64,000 nt of DNA from Amphirosellinia nigrospora (GCA_004123355.1 SCHM01000004.1:3442316-3506315); one strand, 5' to 3'. Counted from the first letter of the stretch, positions 33,701 to 46,541 are shown. Made by a program: numbers and translations. The notes: generated by a model from the sequence alone, not told the origin.

Positions 33701-36700
33701 GGTGTGGGTGCGGGCTCCGTCTCCTGTGTATGCATTACTTGGGCCCTCCGGGTAAGCTCTTTCCTGTCAACCTTGCCGTTGGCGTTGACAGGCATATGAT
33801 CGATCACTACAATGCGAGCCGGTATCATATACGATGGAAGAGAGGCTTTCAACCGCTCACGGATCTGTGATACGAATTGACGACTGTAACTACCAGCCTC
33901 ATCCTGCTCGGTTGAGAGGTCTCTTTGGATCACAACAAAACCGACCATTTCCGGCCCCTGACCCTCTGGCTTCCGGATGGCGACGACAGCATCGCGGATT
34001 GAGTCGTGCTCGAGAATGACGCGCTCCACTTCTGCTGGTTCAATGCGATGGCCGCGAATCTTGACTTGCTGATCCATACGCCCGAAGAACTCTATTAGAC
34101 CGTCACCCGTCCGGTACCGCGCTCGGTCACCCGTCCGATATGCCCTCACGAGCTGGCCATCGATGGTGACTTGGAGGAAGCGGTCTACATCGAATGTTGG
34201 GTCAGTATATCCCCGAGCTAGGCCATCTCCAGTGACGACGAGCTCCCCCATAACACCAACAGGGACAAGTTGCTGATGCGGATCCATGATGTAAGCCCCG
34301 GAGTTGCTGATGGCTCGCCCAATAGGAACTCCGTTGACAAACGAGTCATTTTTAGCAACATGGTAAATTGTACTGATGACTCCATTCTCAGTCGGTCCAT
34401 ACGCGTTAAATACACCAGTCTGGACAAGTGCTTGTGCTGCAATTGCATCCTGGCCATCAAGTCTATCGCCACCGTTGACTAGGACCTTTAGCCTCCTTAA
34501 CGTAGTGGGGCTGTCAGCCAGACACTGCTTCAGCAACGCAGGCGTAAGCAAGGCCGCCTGAACTTGCTCTTGCGCAAACACATCATCGAGCGTTTTGCTA
34601 TCTAAAGAGGTCATATAGTCAATACAGACCAGAGTTCCGCCGTTAAGAAGCGCTGTATAAATCTCCCAGGTAGCGGCATCAAAGGCCAGATTGGATAAAT
34701 GAGCAACCTTCGCCGCGGGTGGGAGCATCGGTATAATCTTACTCTCCTTCGCAAGTCGTACAATGCTGCGATGCTCAACCATAACACCTTTAGGCTTTCC
34801 AGTCGATCCGGACGTAAAGATTACGTGGGCAAGGTTTCTTGCCAGAGGCCTCACGGAGGTACCTACTTGGCCATTCACACCATTTGTAACAGGATGTTCC
34901 AAAGTGTCACTGATTCGTACCAGCTCCACATCAGGGAGCTGGATCTCTGGAGCGGTCGCATCATAGAGTATTAACTGGTGCCCGGGCAACGAAGATATGA
35001 TCGTCTCCAGGCGAGCGGTGGGAGCTTTTACGTCCAGCGGTAGATACGCGAGGTTCGCCTTCAGGATGCCCAGCAAAGCAATGATTGTTTGACATGACCG
35101 CGGTGCCAACACCCGACTAATGTCTCGGCCGCCATATTTCGCCGGCGGAGCCAGTGTGCGAGCTGGTCAGATTGGTGATCCAATTCGGCGTAAGTGCGTG
35201 AAGACGAGTCCGTGGCGAGAGCTTGGGGCTGAGCAAATACTTGCTCGCGGAAGACGTCGACCACGCTCGATTCTTGGGGGTATTCTGTCCTCTCAATCTC
35301 AAGAAGGCCCGCCAGCCCCTTGGTAAGCGGCAAAACGTCGATCAAAGCCTGGGGTTGATCAAGGCCTCGGTGTAGGATCATGTTGAAGACGTCGACTACG
35401 TTCTGTACGGTTTCGAGCTTGAATAGATCCGCCGCGAAGATCATATGGCCGCTCAGCTTACCAGCCTCTTTGAATAGGTGGAATTCTAAATCGAACCTAG
35501 TCGTTACCGCGTTTACGAGGGCTCTCCTTCGAGGCCCTCCAACTCAAACTTGCCGAGGTCCTGTTGAGAATGCATGGCGAAGCGAGCTGACTAACGGGTT
35601 CCGAGAAGTGTCTCTTGAGCCGGGTAGAAGTGCTGATACGATACGGTCAAAAGGAACATCCTGGTGTTCGAACGCAGCCGCCGCTGTCGACCGGACCTGT
35701 CGCACCAGGCTTTCGAATGTGTCGTCACCTTCAATGGTGATTCGCATACACTGAGTATTGACGAAGAAGCCAATCATATCCTCTAGCTCTAGCCTGTTAC
35801 GGTTCGCGATAGGCGAGCCGATTGTAGCGTCTTCGGCGCCGGTGAGACGATAATGGGCTGCGCGAAAGGCCGCTAAGAGTACGGCGAAAGGCGTGGCTTT
35901 GTGCACCTTACAGAATCTTAAGAGCTTTTCGTATATCTCCCCCTCGATAGTGACTGGCACGATGCCTGCTTGGCTGGACAATATAGATGGCCGGGGAGGT
36001 CGGTGAGCAATTCGGCCGGAGAGCTATCCGCAAGTTGTTTGGTCCAGTATTCAAGCTGATGCTGATGCTCGGCTACCTGTTTCTCCTGCTTTTGCCATGC
36101 GGAAAAATCGCGATAGCTGATCGGCAGTGGCTTCACTCCCGCAAGAGGGTCATGGCCTCGGAGAGCAGCAGTGTAAAATTGGCTGAGTTCCCGTCGCAAG
36201 ATGTCAACGGACCACCCGTCGGAGATGATGTGATGCATGACGATGGACAGGATGTGATCGTCTTCTCCTAGACGTATTAGTGATACCCTCCACCCTGCCT
36301 CGGATGCCAAGTTGAATGGCGTGGTCTGCTCTTGGTGTAGTGACTCGAGGTAGCCACCGTTCTTGTCGCCTGACATATCAATCACTCTCACCTCATTTAA
36401 ACAACTTGCGTGAACAACTTGCATGCCTACGCCGTCCTGCTCCTCAAACGTCGTCCGCAAAGTTTCGTGCCTTTGCTCCAGGGCCAGCAGCGCGGTAGTC
36501 AGCGCGTCAATGCGGAGTGCGCCACGCATGCGGACTCCGTACGGTATAAGGTACCATGACGCGTCTAATTTGAGCTGCTCTAAGAACCATAGCCGTCCCT
36601 GCGCAAATGACTGTTCAACAGGACCGTCGTACATTGTCGCCGGGATGAGACTGTATCCAGATGAGTCTGCACAGATAGCAGCTATAAGGCCATCAAGCGT

Positions 36701-39700
36701 AGGATGCTCGAATATATCGGTTACCCTCAGATCTATACCAGCTAGCTTTGCCATATTTACCATCCTCATCGCCGTGATGGAGTTTCCGCCCAGCTCAAAG
36801 AAGCTCGCTCTTCCGCCGTCAGAGTCGAGATCAAGATCCAAGCCTCTAAACCAGAGTTCCCTTAATTTAGCTTCTTTACTGGTAGCCGATGAACCAAGCC
36901 TGGCAGTCGACTGGGCTGTCACGCTGTGGACTAGGTTGTCTAGTAGCTTGCCTGCGATAGATCGAAGCGTTCGTCGGTCGATTTTTCCGGTCACAGTTTG
37001 GGGAAGATTGTTCATGACAATGTAGTAAGATGGAATAGAATGCTGGGGAAGAATCTGGTGCAGCTTCGCATTTATACCTTGGGCGACACTGCTGTCTAAG
37101 ATCCGTGTATCTGTGTCCTCAGCACCCTTGGAGGATTCTATCAGGAAGGCAATTAAGAGCGTGCTGCCTGACGGACCCGTGCGTTTGACAGCTTCGACCA
37201 CCGGCATGATATGGCTAGGTAATTGTACTCGTAGGCCAGCTTCAACTTCGCCGGTCTCCACACGCTGCCCCCGTATCTTGACCTGCGAATCTCCGCGTCC
37301 GAGGTACACAACGCTACCATCGGATCTATAGGAGACGAGGTCTCCGGTTCTGTAGAATTTGACGCCATCGGGTAGTTGCCTGGAAGGATACCAGGCCGGG
37401 ATCGTTGAGATGAAAGCTGCATTGGCCTGCGGCGGAGCAGTAATATACCCCCGCGCAATCCCAGGGCTTTCGACGACTAGTTCACCAATGCCACCGATTG
37501 GAGCGAGGCGGTCGAACTCATTAGGATCGACCACCCAGAAGTGGGCACCTACTGCCCGACAGATATTGCTTGGGCCAGAGTAGAGCGAGTTCACCTTTGT
37601 GACACTGCAGATACTTGAGCTCTCGCTCTGACCATACCCATTCAAGAGCTGAACTCGCGGGGCCCAGGTGTCACTGAGGGACGACGACATTCGGTTCTCC
37701 GACCGACACCAATGTCTGGAGTCCCGGGACACTATCTGGTTCAATCGTTCCAATGAACGAAGGAGTCAGCAGCGCCCAATTCACTTCCAATCTTTTGATG
37801 AAGTCTGGAACATTGTTCATGCGATCTTCGTCTGAAGGAATGCAGACACACCCGCCGTGCATCAGCGTCGTCACGATCTCTAGCAGACACGCACCGAACG
37901 CGTACGACGCGAACTGAAGAGCCCGAGTGTTCTCGTCGATACCCAGCGCGGGGCCAAACTCAAGGGCGCACGACGCAAATCCTCGGTGTTCAATTAAAGC
38001 ACCCTTTGGCTCCCCTGTGCTGCCAGAGGTGAAGAGGGCGTAGGCCAAGTCTCGCGGTGTACCGCGGGCTGAGCCCACTTTTCGTCGTAAGCAAACGACC
38101 GGAAAGTGTCATCATCGACCACGACGCAATGGTTCACGACAGCGCCCATGGTATCACAGTGGAGTTTGGAGGTGAGGGCGACTGTGGCGGAAGTCTGCCG
38201 ACAGATTTGGGCGACCCTGGCTCGGGGCTGGCAGGGTCGATGAGGGTATATGCCCGGCCGGCTTTAAGTACGCCGAGCACTGCAGCAACGACCCATTTTG
38301 ACTTCTCAAAACAGATTGGCACAACCAGCTGCTCTTGGTTAAAATCGAGGGTTGCTATGTGCTGGGCGAGGCGCGAAGCGACATTTTCCAGCTCGGCGTA
38401 CGTCCATTCGCCGTTCCAGGCAGACACTGCAGTTTTCCCCGGTTTTGCAGCCGCCCTCGCTGCAATCGCATCGTGGATAGTAACGTTTATTGCTCGTAAG
38501 CTCTTCAAATTCCAATTCGCGATCTCCGTCTTGTCCTCTTTCGTGATAAGGTCGAGTTGTCCGACCGGAGGCAGATCAACACCGTGGCTCTGAAATTGCT
38601 GGATCAGACCTCCTAACTGCCTCAGGAAACGGCCCATTTGACGGGTATCCACCACGCTCTGATCATATCGTGCGGTCATTAATACTGAATCATCGGTAAT
38701 GTGACAGTGAAGGAGAAGGGCGCGGTCGGTGAAGGGGGCAAATATATCTGGCTCTTCAACAATTCGAAGAAGCTCAGGACTCGGCGACTGTGCTACGTCA
38801 CCAGTAGTGACCAGAAGAATCGTTTGGAATTCACAAGCGGCAGACCCATTGTCTCCAGCGCCACGAATGTTGCCGAGACCAGCCTGTTCAAAGTCGCGCA
38901 TAGCATTGTCGTGGGCTGTTACCGCTCCTATAACATCCGACACGGAGTTTTCAGGACCGCAAATAACGCGCATGGGCACCAGGTTTCGTGTCGGTCCATC
39001 AACCAGGTGTTCATGCTCTTCTAACATATGAGGTCGCTCAGTGATAACACCAAAGAGCGCCTCCGAAGTGAGTGTCAATCGAGATAGAAGTACTGCGAGG
39101 CCTGCTCGGCAGATAGTTGTGCTGGAATATATCTGCTGGGCTGGGCCCGGGTACGAAATACGATGCTCTAACTTCGCATCGGGACGGGATATAGTGACTT
39201 GGGACGGCAGGGGCGGGAATATGGAGGCACTCAACCCATCAAAGTGTTGCTGCCAAAACCGAACTGCGTCTTCAGTTCGCCCGGCTTGAAACTCCCCTGG
39301 CATTCCAAAGTGGGTGGAATATTGTACTTCCTTGCTATCATATGCCGTGAGGACCTGTCGAAGGGTGCGCCGTCGTAGAGCCTCGTCGACCAGGGCATGG
39401 TTGAATGTCCAGACGAGCAGTCTCTGCTTTTCGCCCGGGCCCCCGAGGACGACAAATCGATTGCAACGAGGCCCGGTCATAGCAGCGCCGGCCTCATCTT
39501 GCACCACCGGCTCTGTCGTGTCGAAACATATTGCATGCGCCCACGCAAAATAACTCTCTGCCAAAACAACTTGAAAAGAACCCCCAGCTTTTGACGTAAA
39601 TGTACAGGTCCGCAAGGCCGTGGTCTGGCGCACAACCTCCTTCCAGGCGGAGGCTAAGCGTTCAATGTTAACGCTACTCGGAATCTCGTAGACGACGTGA

Positions 39701-39873
39701 CCAATAGCTCGTCGCCCATCCTCGGCAGCGCAGTCTATTACATCGCGTTGAAAGGGAGTACATGGTGAGATGTTCTCGATTGCATCTCGTTTTAAGCCGA
39801 AGCGCAAAGCTGCCTCGTTGTAAAGGCTGTCACAATGCTCGCCGACGTCGTCAGATGTGAAAACCGCCGCCAT
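30783..39873 (-). CDS. two-module NRPS (C-A-T-C-A-T-C) fused to a ketoisovalerate/ketopantoate reductase-type domain
   Basis: Start MAAVFTSDD at 39873. Domains: C1 (NHALVDE near 39400); A1 ([11 protein letters not shown] near 38030, FGAC near 37895, YRTGD, VTGKIDR); T1 (FFELGGNS near 36800); C2 (HHIISDGWS near 36230); A2 ([11 protein letters not shown] near 34815, [22 protein letters not shown]); T2 (FFELGGHS near 33610); C3 (SHVFYDG near 32945, ending near [12 protein letters not shown]). No methyltransferase lies within A2. After a linker of about 48 residues the same frame enters a Rossmann domain (LGVGNLG near 31965) and, past intron 31598-31650, the reductase C-lobe ([22 protein letters not shown]), stop at 30783. 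A1 has Gly in place of the amino-binding Asp, as in hydroxy-acid activators. The family parallel is enniatin/beauvericin synthetase plus separate KIVR. About nine frame breaks (for example near 38210, 38080, 37690, 35993, 35600, 35107, 32545 and 32483) mostly fit lost homopolymer or dinucleotide units. Confidence 0.85.
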
Positions 39874-42800
39874 GTCACTAACCAACCGCGTGATAGCCGT
39901 AAAAAAGCAATTGTTTGAATTTTCGTAGTCTGTAGATTATTTTCATAGAAGCACAGTGATTTACAGAACTAGATGTCTATTTATCTTAAACTAATAATGC
40001 TATTTCTTACTCTCTCCTCTCCCAATTTTAATTTTTTGGTTCGTATTATGTGCCAAGAGATACTACATATTATAGCTACTATACAGTAAGTGTATCCTGT
40101 GGCCGTAATGTATAAATAATCATTGCCGGTATTAAGTTGACTTGATTACTCAATATACCCAGAACAGTCCTCCAGTGATGCCTTATACCGTATAATCCAG
40201 TCGATGCTGTGATAATTCTAGAAGGTGGCAGGAGTCAGCCCTAGTGATAGAACAATTGAACTATTCGCTGCGCTTATGCTTATGGCATCGGATGGATCCG
40301 AGCTTCCGAGCTTGCGATCTTCCGATCTTACTGATAAGTAGAGCTTCAACCCCAGACCCACCATACCTAAGGCCTTGACTTAAGAAGGCAAACATAAAAC
40401 GCTGTATAATGGATTTCAAAATCGGGGACGCCGAAACCAGTCTCAAAGGCTTCTATATCGGCTGGTTGAATATCGTTCGAGGAATTAGATGACCTGATGG
40501 TATCTGCGCCAGCATTTTTTTGCAGTATATTCAATACAACGCTAACCCTTTATAGGATAGCGAGTCTAGCGAGCCTGTAAGACGACAACATATGTACTTT
40601 CTTTCCGTAGTAAAAGTAGGCGGAGCTTAAATTTTTTAAATAAATAGAAAGGTTAAATTATACTTATTCGCGGCGTAGCCGCTTTAGTACCGAAAGTAAC
40701 TTGAAATCTGTATATAAAATTGCTGCGTTTATGATGTATTGATCTACTTTACGTACTTAGGTACTAGACGCACGGGTGCCCTTAGGTTGACAGGGGTTGG
40801 TTTCCATCAGTTTATCTAAGTATAGACTCCTTCTGGCTCATGACACCTGTTGGACTATAAGTACCACTGATTACCCCGGGCCTTTAGTTCTTAATTCTCT
40901 TCTCTACCTATTATCCTAATTGCGACCACTCTTCTTCCATTGATATTGTCTGAGTCACCAGCACTTCAGCATTTGTATACGACCCCTCCATATTAGTAGG
41001 AGAGTTCCTTGCACAGCTTCGCTTCTCCGACGTTGCATCAAGCCATCTAATTAATGCGGTAGTGACTGTGGTAACCTACCTACGGGGGAAGCCCGTTTTT
41101 GAACATGCTAGTTCTAGCAAGATATAGTGATTGCAGGCCTGGTTGAAAATACTTAGTCTAACATGGTACAAGTTAAACTACTTACTTTAGTTTTAACTTT
41201 TTCGATTTATACGTAGTTTTATTATAAATAGAACAACCCTAAAATAAATATATTATTTTAGTCTAACTATATACTTTGCTACTTCTATTTCGTACAAAGT
41301 TAGTGTTACATCGAGCCTATTTTAAATAAATATTTTGTGCATAGATATCCTCATGTCAACAAAGGTGGGTTAACATCAGTTTGTCTAATTCTTCCAATGA
41401 AAGTATTATAAAGTCTAGATAGGCCAATCGAAGGCTTGCAGAAAATATTTAGAGTTGCGAGGGTCACTATCAAGCTCCCCTTCCCTCACACTTAAATTAT
41501 CATTGTCACGAACCTCGCAAGGGTAGGGTGTAAACATCTGTTGTTGCACGGAGGATCAGTGAAGTCATCTCCGTGGGCTTTATTTGACTACTTGACTATA
41601 TACAGAGAGTCTCTTTGTCTGTGTGTCTAGATCCCTGTTTCCTGGCAATCATTGCTAATACGTATTCAGGAAACCTGTAACAGAGCTTATGCTTAAGTGC
41701 TTGGAATTTGGAGTTCAATTCAACTAATAATCTCTTTAGAGTCTCTAAGGGCTCTAGTTTCCTAATTCTGTCTTCAATGTAACCTTGCCCATGCCCTCAA
41801 TCTATAGACGAATTCTAGGGCCTTTGCCTTCTCGCAGGCCTCCGAGAGTATAATCCCTCGAGAAAAGTTGAGGCTATTCTAACCAATGTTATTTGAGCCA
41901 AAATATGTATGCCTTAGCCCACGAAAATGATCAGAGTGACATCAGTCTTCTAAGACTTTCTAAGACTCTCCAGGAGTCTGTGTGGTTCTAATAAAAATAA
42001 AGCTTTCCGAAAAGAGCGACGAATGCGAGATCGAATAAACGCTCGAAACGATTTTAGACGAGTGGTGAAGTGACCAAAACAGTACAAGGGCTCATTCACA
42101 AAATATCAAAAACTCTTTAACGATAGTATTGATGACTGTTTGCCGGCAGTTGGCAACTCCGTCTTTGTCAACTTCAAGATCGACCAGATACAGGATATCG
42201 CCAGGAGCAACCCGACGGTTACCGCAAATACAGAACTTCAAACCGCTCCACAATCACGTCCGATTCGTTCATCTCATCTGGGCTGACAGTTTTGCTCATG
42301 GCGGTTTTGTTCGTCGTTGGGCGACCGCGCCGGTCATGGTCCGTACCTGTTACAATCTACACGATCTTGTTCGTGCTCATCTGCATTAGAATTAGCCTAA
42401 TTGCACTTCTATATCGCAACGATGATAAACATATCTTAATATTCACTGGTTGTTGCCTACGCTAGTTCTCATATGTCCTCGTTTTGATTTTCACACACTG
42501 CTCGCAGCGACAGGCTTCAGCGACTTTCGCGTTTCGGCAACAGACACATACTCGAATAGGCAGAGCAGTCAAAGAGACAGATATAAACTCCTGGTATAAA
42601 AATAAACATGGCGACTACTTAGCTAATGTATGTACCGCATGTGATGGCCAGCCGATATATCCACATACCTACTCGCGACATACTAGGAGTAGTTTTTCAA
42701 AACATTCTTATAGAGAGACCAGCCTAAAAATATATCATACGCTCTTTGTAGCAGTTATATATGATCACCATGTATTAGAAATCTGGTCTTGCACTATAGC

Positions 42801-43324
42801 TACTCTATAACGCCTCTTATTCTCCAAGCTTTTACATGATCGGTCTAGTATATGTAGTCCTTTCAGGGCCGCAAGGCCAATGCGCTTAGGCCTTTCTGTT
42901 ACAGGCGAAACGGCGTTAACCAAGTTAGAATTCCGCCATAGTTAAGTAACTATCCTTCCATAAACAGCACACACCAAATGATGTGACTTGTTTCGTATTA
43001 TGTGTTATTCAATAGCTTCGAGCAGCAAAAGCCTGCGTAGCCGGACGACGGGAGATGATGCTGAAGTATCTAAATCATCACCTAACATATCCTTTGAGGG
43101 AAATAAAACCTCAAAAATTAGGGAGGTCTTACGAAGAAACTGATTAGCAGCTGAAGAGATAGCGACGATACTCCCAAGGGTAGCCCACCCACTTCGGATA
43201 TAGGCGTTAAGCCCCTAATACCCAGCAATAAACACTACATATAATCTCTTCTCGGGATCAATTGACAGTCAGAAGCTCACTCATCAATAGCTTAAGTTAG
43301 AACCAGTATAAGAATACCGGCATA
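39874..43324. other. gene-poor AT-rich region upstream of the NRPS
   Basis: About 3.4 kb without an intact gene. The stretch 41150-41350 is extremely AT-rich (runs of TTTTA, AATAAATATATT) and looks like mutated repeat DNA. Two related segments, TTGGTTTCCATCAGTTTATCTAA near 40797 and GTGGGTTAACATCAGTTTGTCTAA near 41365, may be repeat remnants. A possible receptor relic is listed separately. Confidence 0.45.
42073..42640 (+). pseudogene. possible relic of a multi-pass membrane protein (Ste2-like?)
   Basis: Two adjacent frames give coding-like sequence. One is VFVNFKIDQIQDIARSN (about 42160-42215); the other carries two hydrophobic segments separated by a basic loop (SGLTVLLMAVLFVV, GRPRRSW, TIYTILFVLICIRISLIALL; about 42275-42415). 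The order of extracellular lead, TM1, basic loop, TM2 and a nearby IR recalls the fungal alpha-pheromone receptor Ste2/GprA. No complete seven-helix frame exists and no start codon is evident. The assignment is tentative. Confidence 0.3.
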
Positions 43325-43893
43325 ATGTCCTGGGAGAAGATCGAGCACAGGTTTACGCACTCGCAGCTAGACTATAGCTCTGAGCCCAACTTTCAGCCTT
43401 GCATTAAAGTTTCAGTCTTCTTCAAGAAACTCGACTCGATCGACTACGATACGTTCTTTGGGCACTGGCAGACAGTGCATGCCGACCTAGCCGTCGCGAC
43501 TCAGGCTTTCCGTCAGAATATAGTACGCTATGCTCAGGTACGCTTCGTCAACGGCCGTTGTCTCCCATTCCTAACTTTTAGAATCAAGCTATAAACAGTC
43601 GCTCACTATTATACTTGCAGCATCATCAAACACCCGAGATGAAAGAACGGGCACGAAGCCTAGGCGGAAATGCACTCGACTACGATGGGTGCGCCCAGCT
43701 CTGGGTTCGGACGTGGGACGACTGGCTATCATTCTACAATAGCAACGAATATAGAGTGGCATTGAAAGATGACTGTGATAGGTTCATGGCTCTACCGATG
43801 ACTTATATGATTGGGTATGAGAACCTCATCGTAGGAGATGGTTCGAAGGCTCTGGGCGGCAAGGATGGCATGGATATTACCAAATTGAATTAG
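43325..43893 (+). CDS. EthD-domain protein (dimeric alpha/beta barrel)
   Basis: A small intact protein of about 160 residues in two exons (intron 43538-43620). It carries the EthD/ferredoxin-like pattern: KVSVFFKKLDSIDYDTFFGHWQTVHADLA with the conserved His, then HHQTPEMKERARSLG, YDGCAQLWVRTWDDWLSFYNS and MTYMIGYENLIV. Fungal relatives occur as small decarboxylase, dehydratase or cyclase-like helpers in polyketide and other secondary-metabolite clusters. Here it lies 3.4 kb upstream of the NRPS, divergently oriented, so membership of that cluster is possible but unproven. Confidence 0.8.
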
Positions 43894-44997
43894 TTCTACC
43901 AAAGACATAAAAAGAGAGTCTGCGCTACGATACTTTCACGAGTTAAGCAAGGGTTTATTGTGTTGCATTATGGGCTGTGGGAGTGAAGCTAGTTGGTATA
44001 GACGTGTACAATCTTTAGTAATCGTAAAAAGAAGTATAGGGAGTACAGTGATAGGGGAATTTGTGAGGTCTGGGAGCAATTTGCGCCTAGCATGCACATT
44101 GTCACAGTCCTAACTACTGGTAGTTCCAGTATTGATTTATTGTTATCGCACGAAGAAGAACATCACTACGTAGCTAGGATCTATTCTTAGTATATACACA
44201 CACGGGCCCCCCAGGTTCCGAATGTTGTTCCGTAGCGTCCGTGACACATATGATTATTTTAGGAGAGGGAATAATCCTATGTAAGTTATGTTCGCTGTTT
44301 ATATCACAAGCATGGTATATATAATATAATACTACAGTTACTCGCGAGGTGGATGCCCTCATTTTTGATACACGAGGTCTTTATCAGTGCCAAGACCAAC
44401 AACCATATACTACCTTACTAGCTGACCTTACCCAGCTAATTTTAGACTTTGAAACATGTTATTACAATTACGTACATATTTATATAATCGCAGAAAAGCA
44501 TGGTAGGTCGAAATGTGTGTTTTATAAGGTAGGATCGCCGAGTATGAGGTATTAGTTAATACATGCATCCTGGATCTTCATTGGTCGCATTGGGTGGCTG
44601 TACCTTTGAGGATGACATGCGCCTCATTGTGATTAGCTAAATTAATAACCGGAAGTAAAGTCCAGCCAGGGGCACCCGCAATGGGATGGAATTGCCTAAT
44701 AGCTATCATGTTGTAGTAAGCACCCCAAAGCGCACATGCCAAGTAGTTTATGTTTATGAGTGGGCTGTTGCTCACAGTAGATGCCAAAAGCGGTAGGGTG
44801 GCATACGGAGGGGACGATGGCAATAGCTTCAGAAGCCCACGACGATCATATCCGTCGCTCTATCTCCTCCGTAGTATCCTCAACCTTATCTGGGTCCCTT
44901 GAGTAGATCTAAGATGTATTCTTACACGAAGCGCACAATGGGTATGTTGGCTATTCTTTTTCATTGTCGTCAAGTCTTAGGCAGGGTTATTGACTAG
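43894..44997. other. intergenic; may hide the first exon of the next gene
   Basis: No supported complete gene. The signal-peptide exon expected for the Ecm33-like gene was not identified with certainty; ATG-containing candidates lie at 44818 and 44922. A minus-strand ORF (44578-44823) is unsupported. Confidence 0.4.
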
Positions 44998-46541
44998 TAA
45001 AAGATCAGGTTCAGCAGGCCAACATTACTAGTCAAGCAGACATCGAAAATACGTCCTGGGCGGGCAATGTTTGCGATCGGGTTATAAACATTCTGAACGC
45101 CACAGGGTCTCTGTCCTTCGACCACGTCACTTACGTCTCTGAAATCAATGTTTTTGACAGTCCTAACTTGGAACTATTGAATTTCCCAATACTTTCGGCA
45201 CCTTCACTCGAAAGAAAGGAAGCATGTGCGAACAGTTACCCGGCGATTAGGCAGTCGGTGAGCGTCGACCTCACCGGAGCTCCGGCAATTCAAGAATTCA
45301 ACTACGGGAACCTCACGATATTCGGCGAGCTAGTACTAAACAGCCCGGAAGCCCTGAGTTTTCCAGGCATAAGGTCAATTTATGAATTGACTATGACTAA
45401 TCCTAATGTGACTTTCCCAGATCTTACATCCGTAGTTTGGTTATCGATTAGCTCTATTCAGTATACTGACCAACTTCTCGACACAACCGCTTTTCCACAA
45501 ATGACAACAGTCGACTCCATTAAAATAACGGATAGCTACGATTTGAATTACTATTCAGAGTCTCTCCCTCCACTGGGACAACTGAAGACGATAACATCCT
45601 CTATATTATTGCAATCTTTGAGCTATAATGGCCCCGATGACATCTCACCATTCGCTCACCTCCACTTTGACGATGTGGCAGTATCAGGAAACAATATGAG
45701 TCTAATATCAAATGTCGAAGTCGGACTAGACTTTAGTGGTCTCTTATCTATTGACGGCGACATTTCATTTATCAACAATACTAACTGCTCTCTTGACCTG
45801 AGTCAGCTCACTAGTGTGACGAATCTAGTGATGACGGACAATGTCGGCAGCATGTTACCGTTTCTACAAAAATTAGAGACCGCAGAGAACATCCACATCA
45901 GAGGACTTATAGATACGTGAGTTCATCTCGCCTCTTACACAGGGCGGAGTTGATTTGGGACGTGTTAACATTTATAAAGCTCTTCCGGACCAAATATCTT
46001 CCCGTCGCTGAAGAGTGTCCCGGGCAGTGTGAAGATCGAAGCTTGGAACGAGGATTTCAACTGCTCCAAACTCGTGTCCCAGCAGCTCGACAGCATTATC
46101 CACGATCTCAGTTGCAACGGGACGGATAACGGTACTACCACTCCTTCTGGTTCTACGTCTGCATCACGCGATCCATCATCGCAAGGCTTCTCCGACGCAG
46201 CGAAAGCCGGTATCGGCATAAGCGTCAGCTTCATCATCATCGGCAGTATCCTCGCGGCGGCCTGGATCTTCTTCCATTACCGCGGGCGGCGGGACATGGT
46301 ACCGAAAGATATGTCGTCGGCTTCGCGAGAGGAGCCGGAAATAGAGCCGCCGGATCTAAGTGGGCTTCACGAAGCTCGCACGTCATTCGTCGTACGGGAG
46401 GCGCCTGACAACGGGGTACATATATACGAGATGCCTATTGCGCCAGCCGAGAAACCAGACGATCACATCAGGGAGATGGACAGTCCCCCCGCAGAAATGC
46501 CAGGGCGATTGTCGAGGAAGAGCGAAGAGGGGAAATGGTAG
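44998..46541 (+). CDS. Ecm33/SPS2-like cell-surface protein with C-terminal membrane anchor
   Basis: The N-terminal part (ANITSQADIENTSWAGNVCDRV) and the repeated short strands (LNFPILSAPSL, FPGIRSIYELTM, FPDLTSVVWLSI, LDLSQLTSVTNLVM) follow the receptor-L-like/Ecm33 repeat style of fungal cell-wall proteins, with many N-glycosylation sites (NNT, NMS, NCS). The intron 45917-45979 joins DT to SSGPNIFPSL. The ectodomain ends in a Ser/Thr-rich stalk, then a 23-residue membrane span (GIGISVSFIIIGSILAAAWI) and a cytoplasmic tail rich in Glu/Pro. This is a type I membrane protein rather than the GPI-anchored form usual for Ecm33. The first exon with the signal peptide is not located. Confidence 0.72.
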
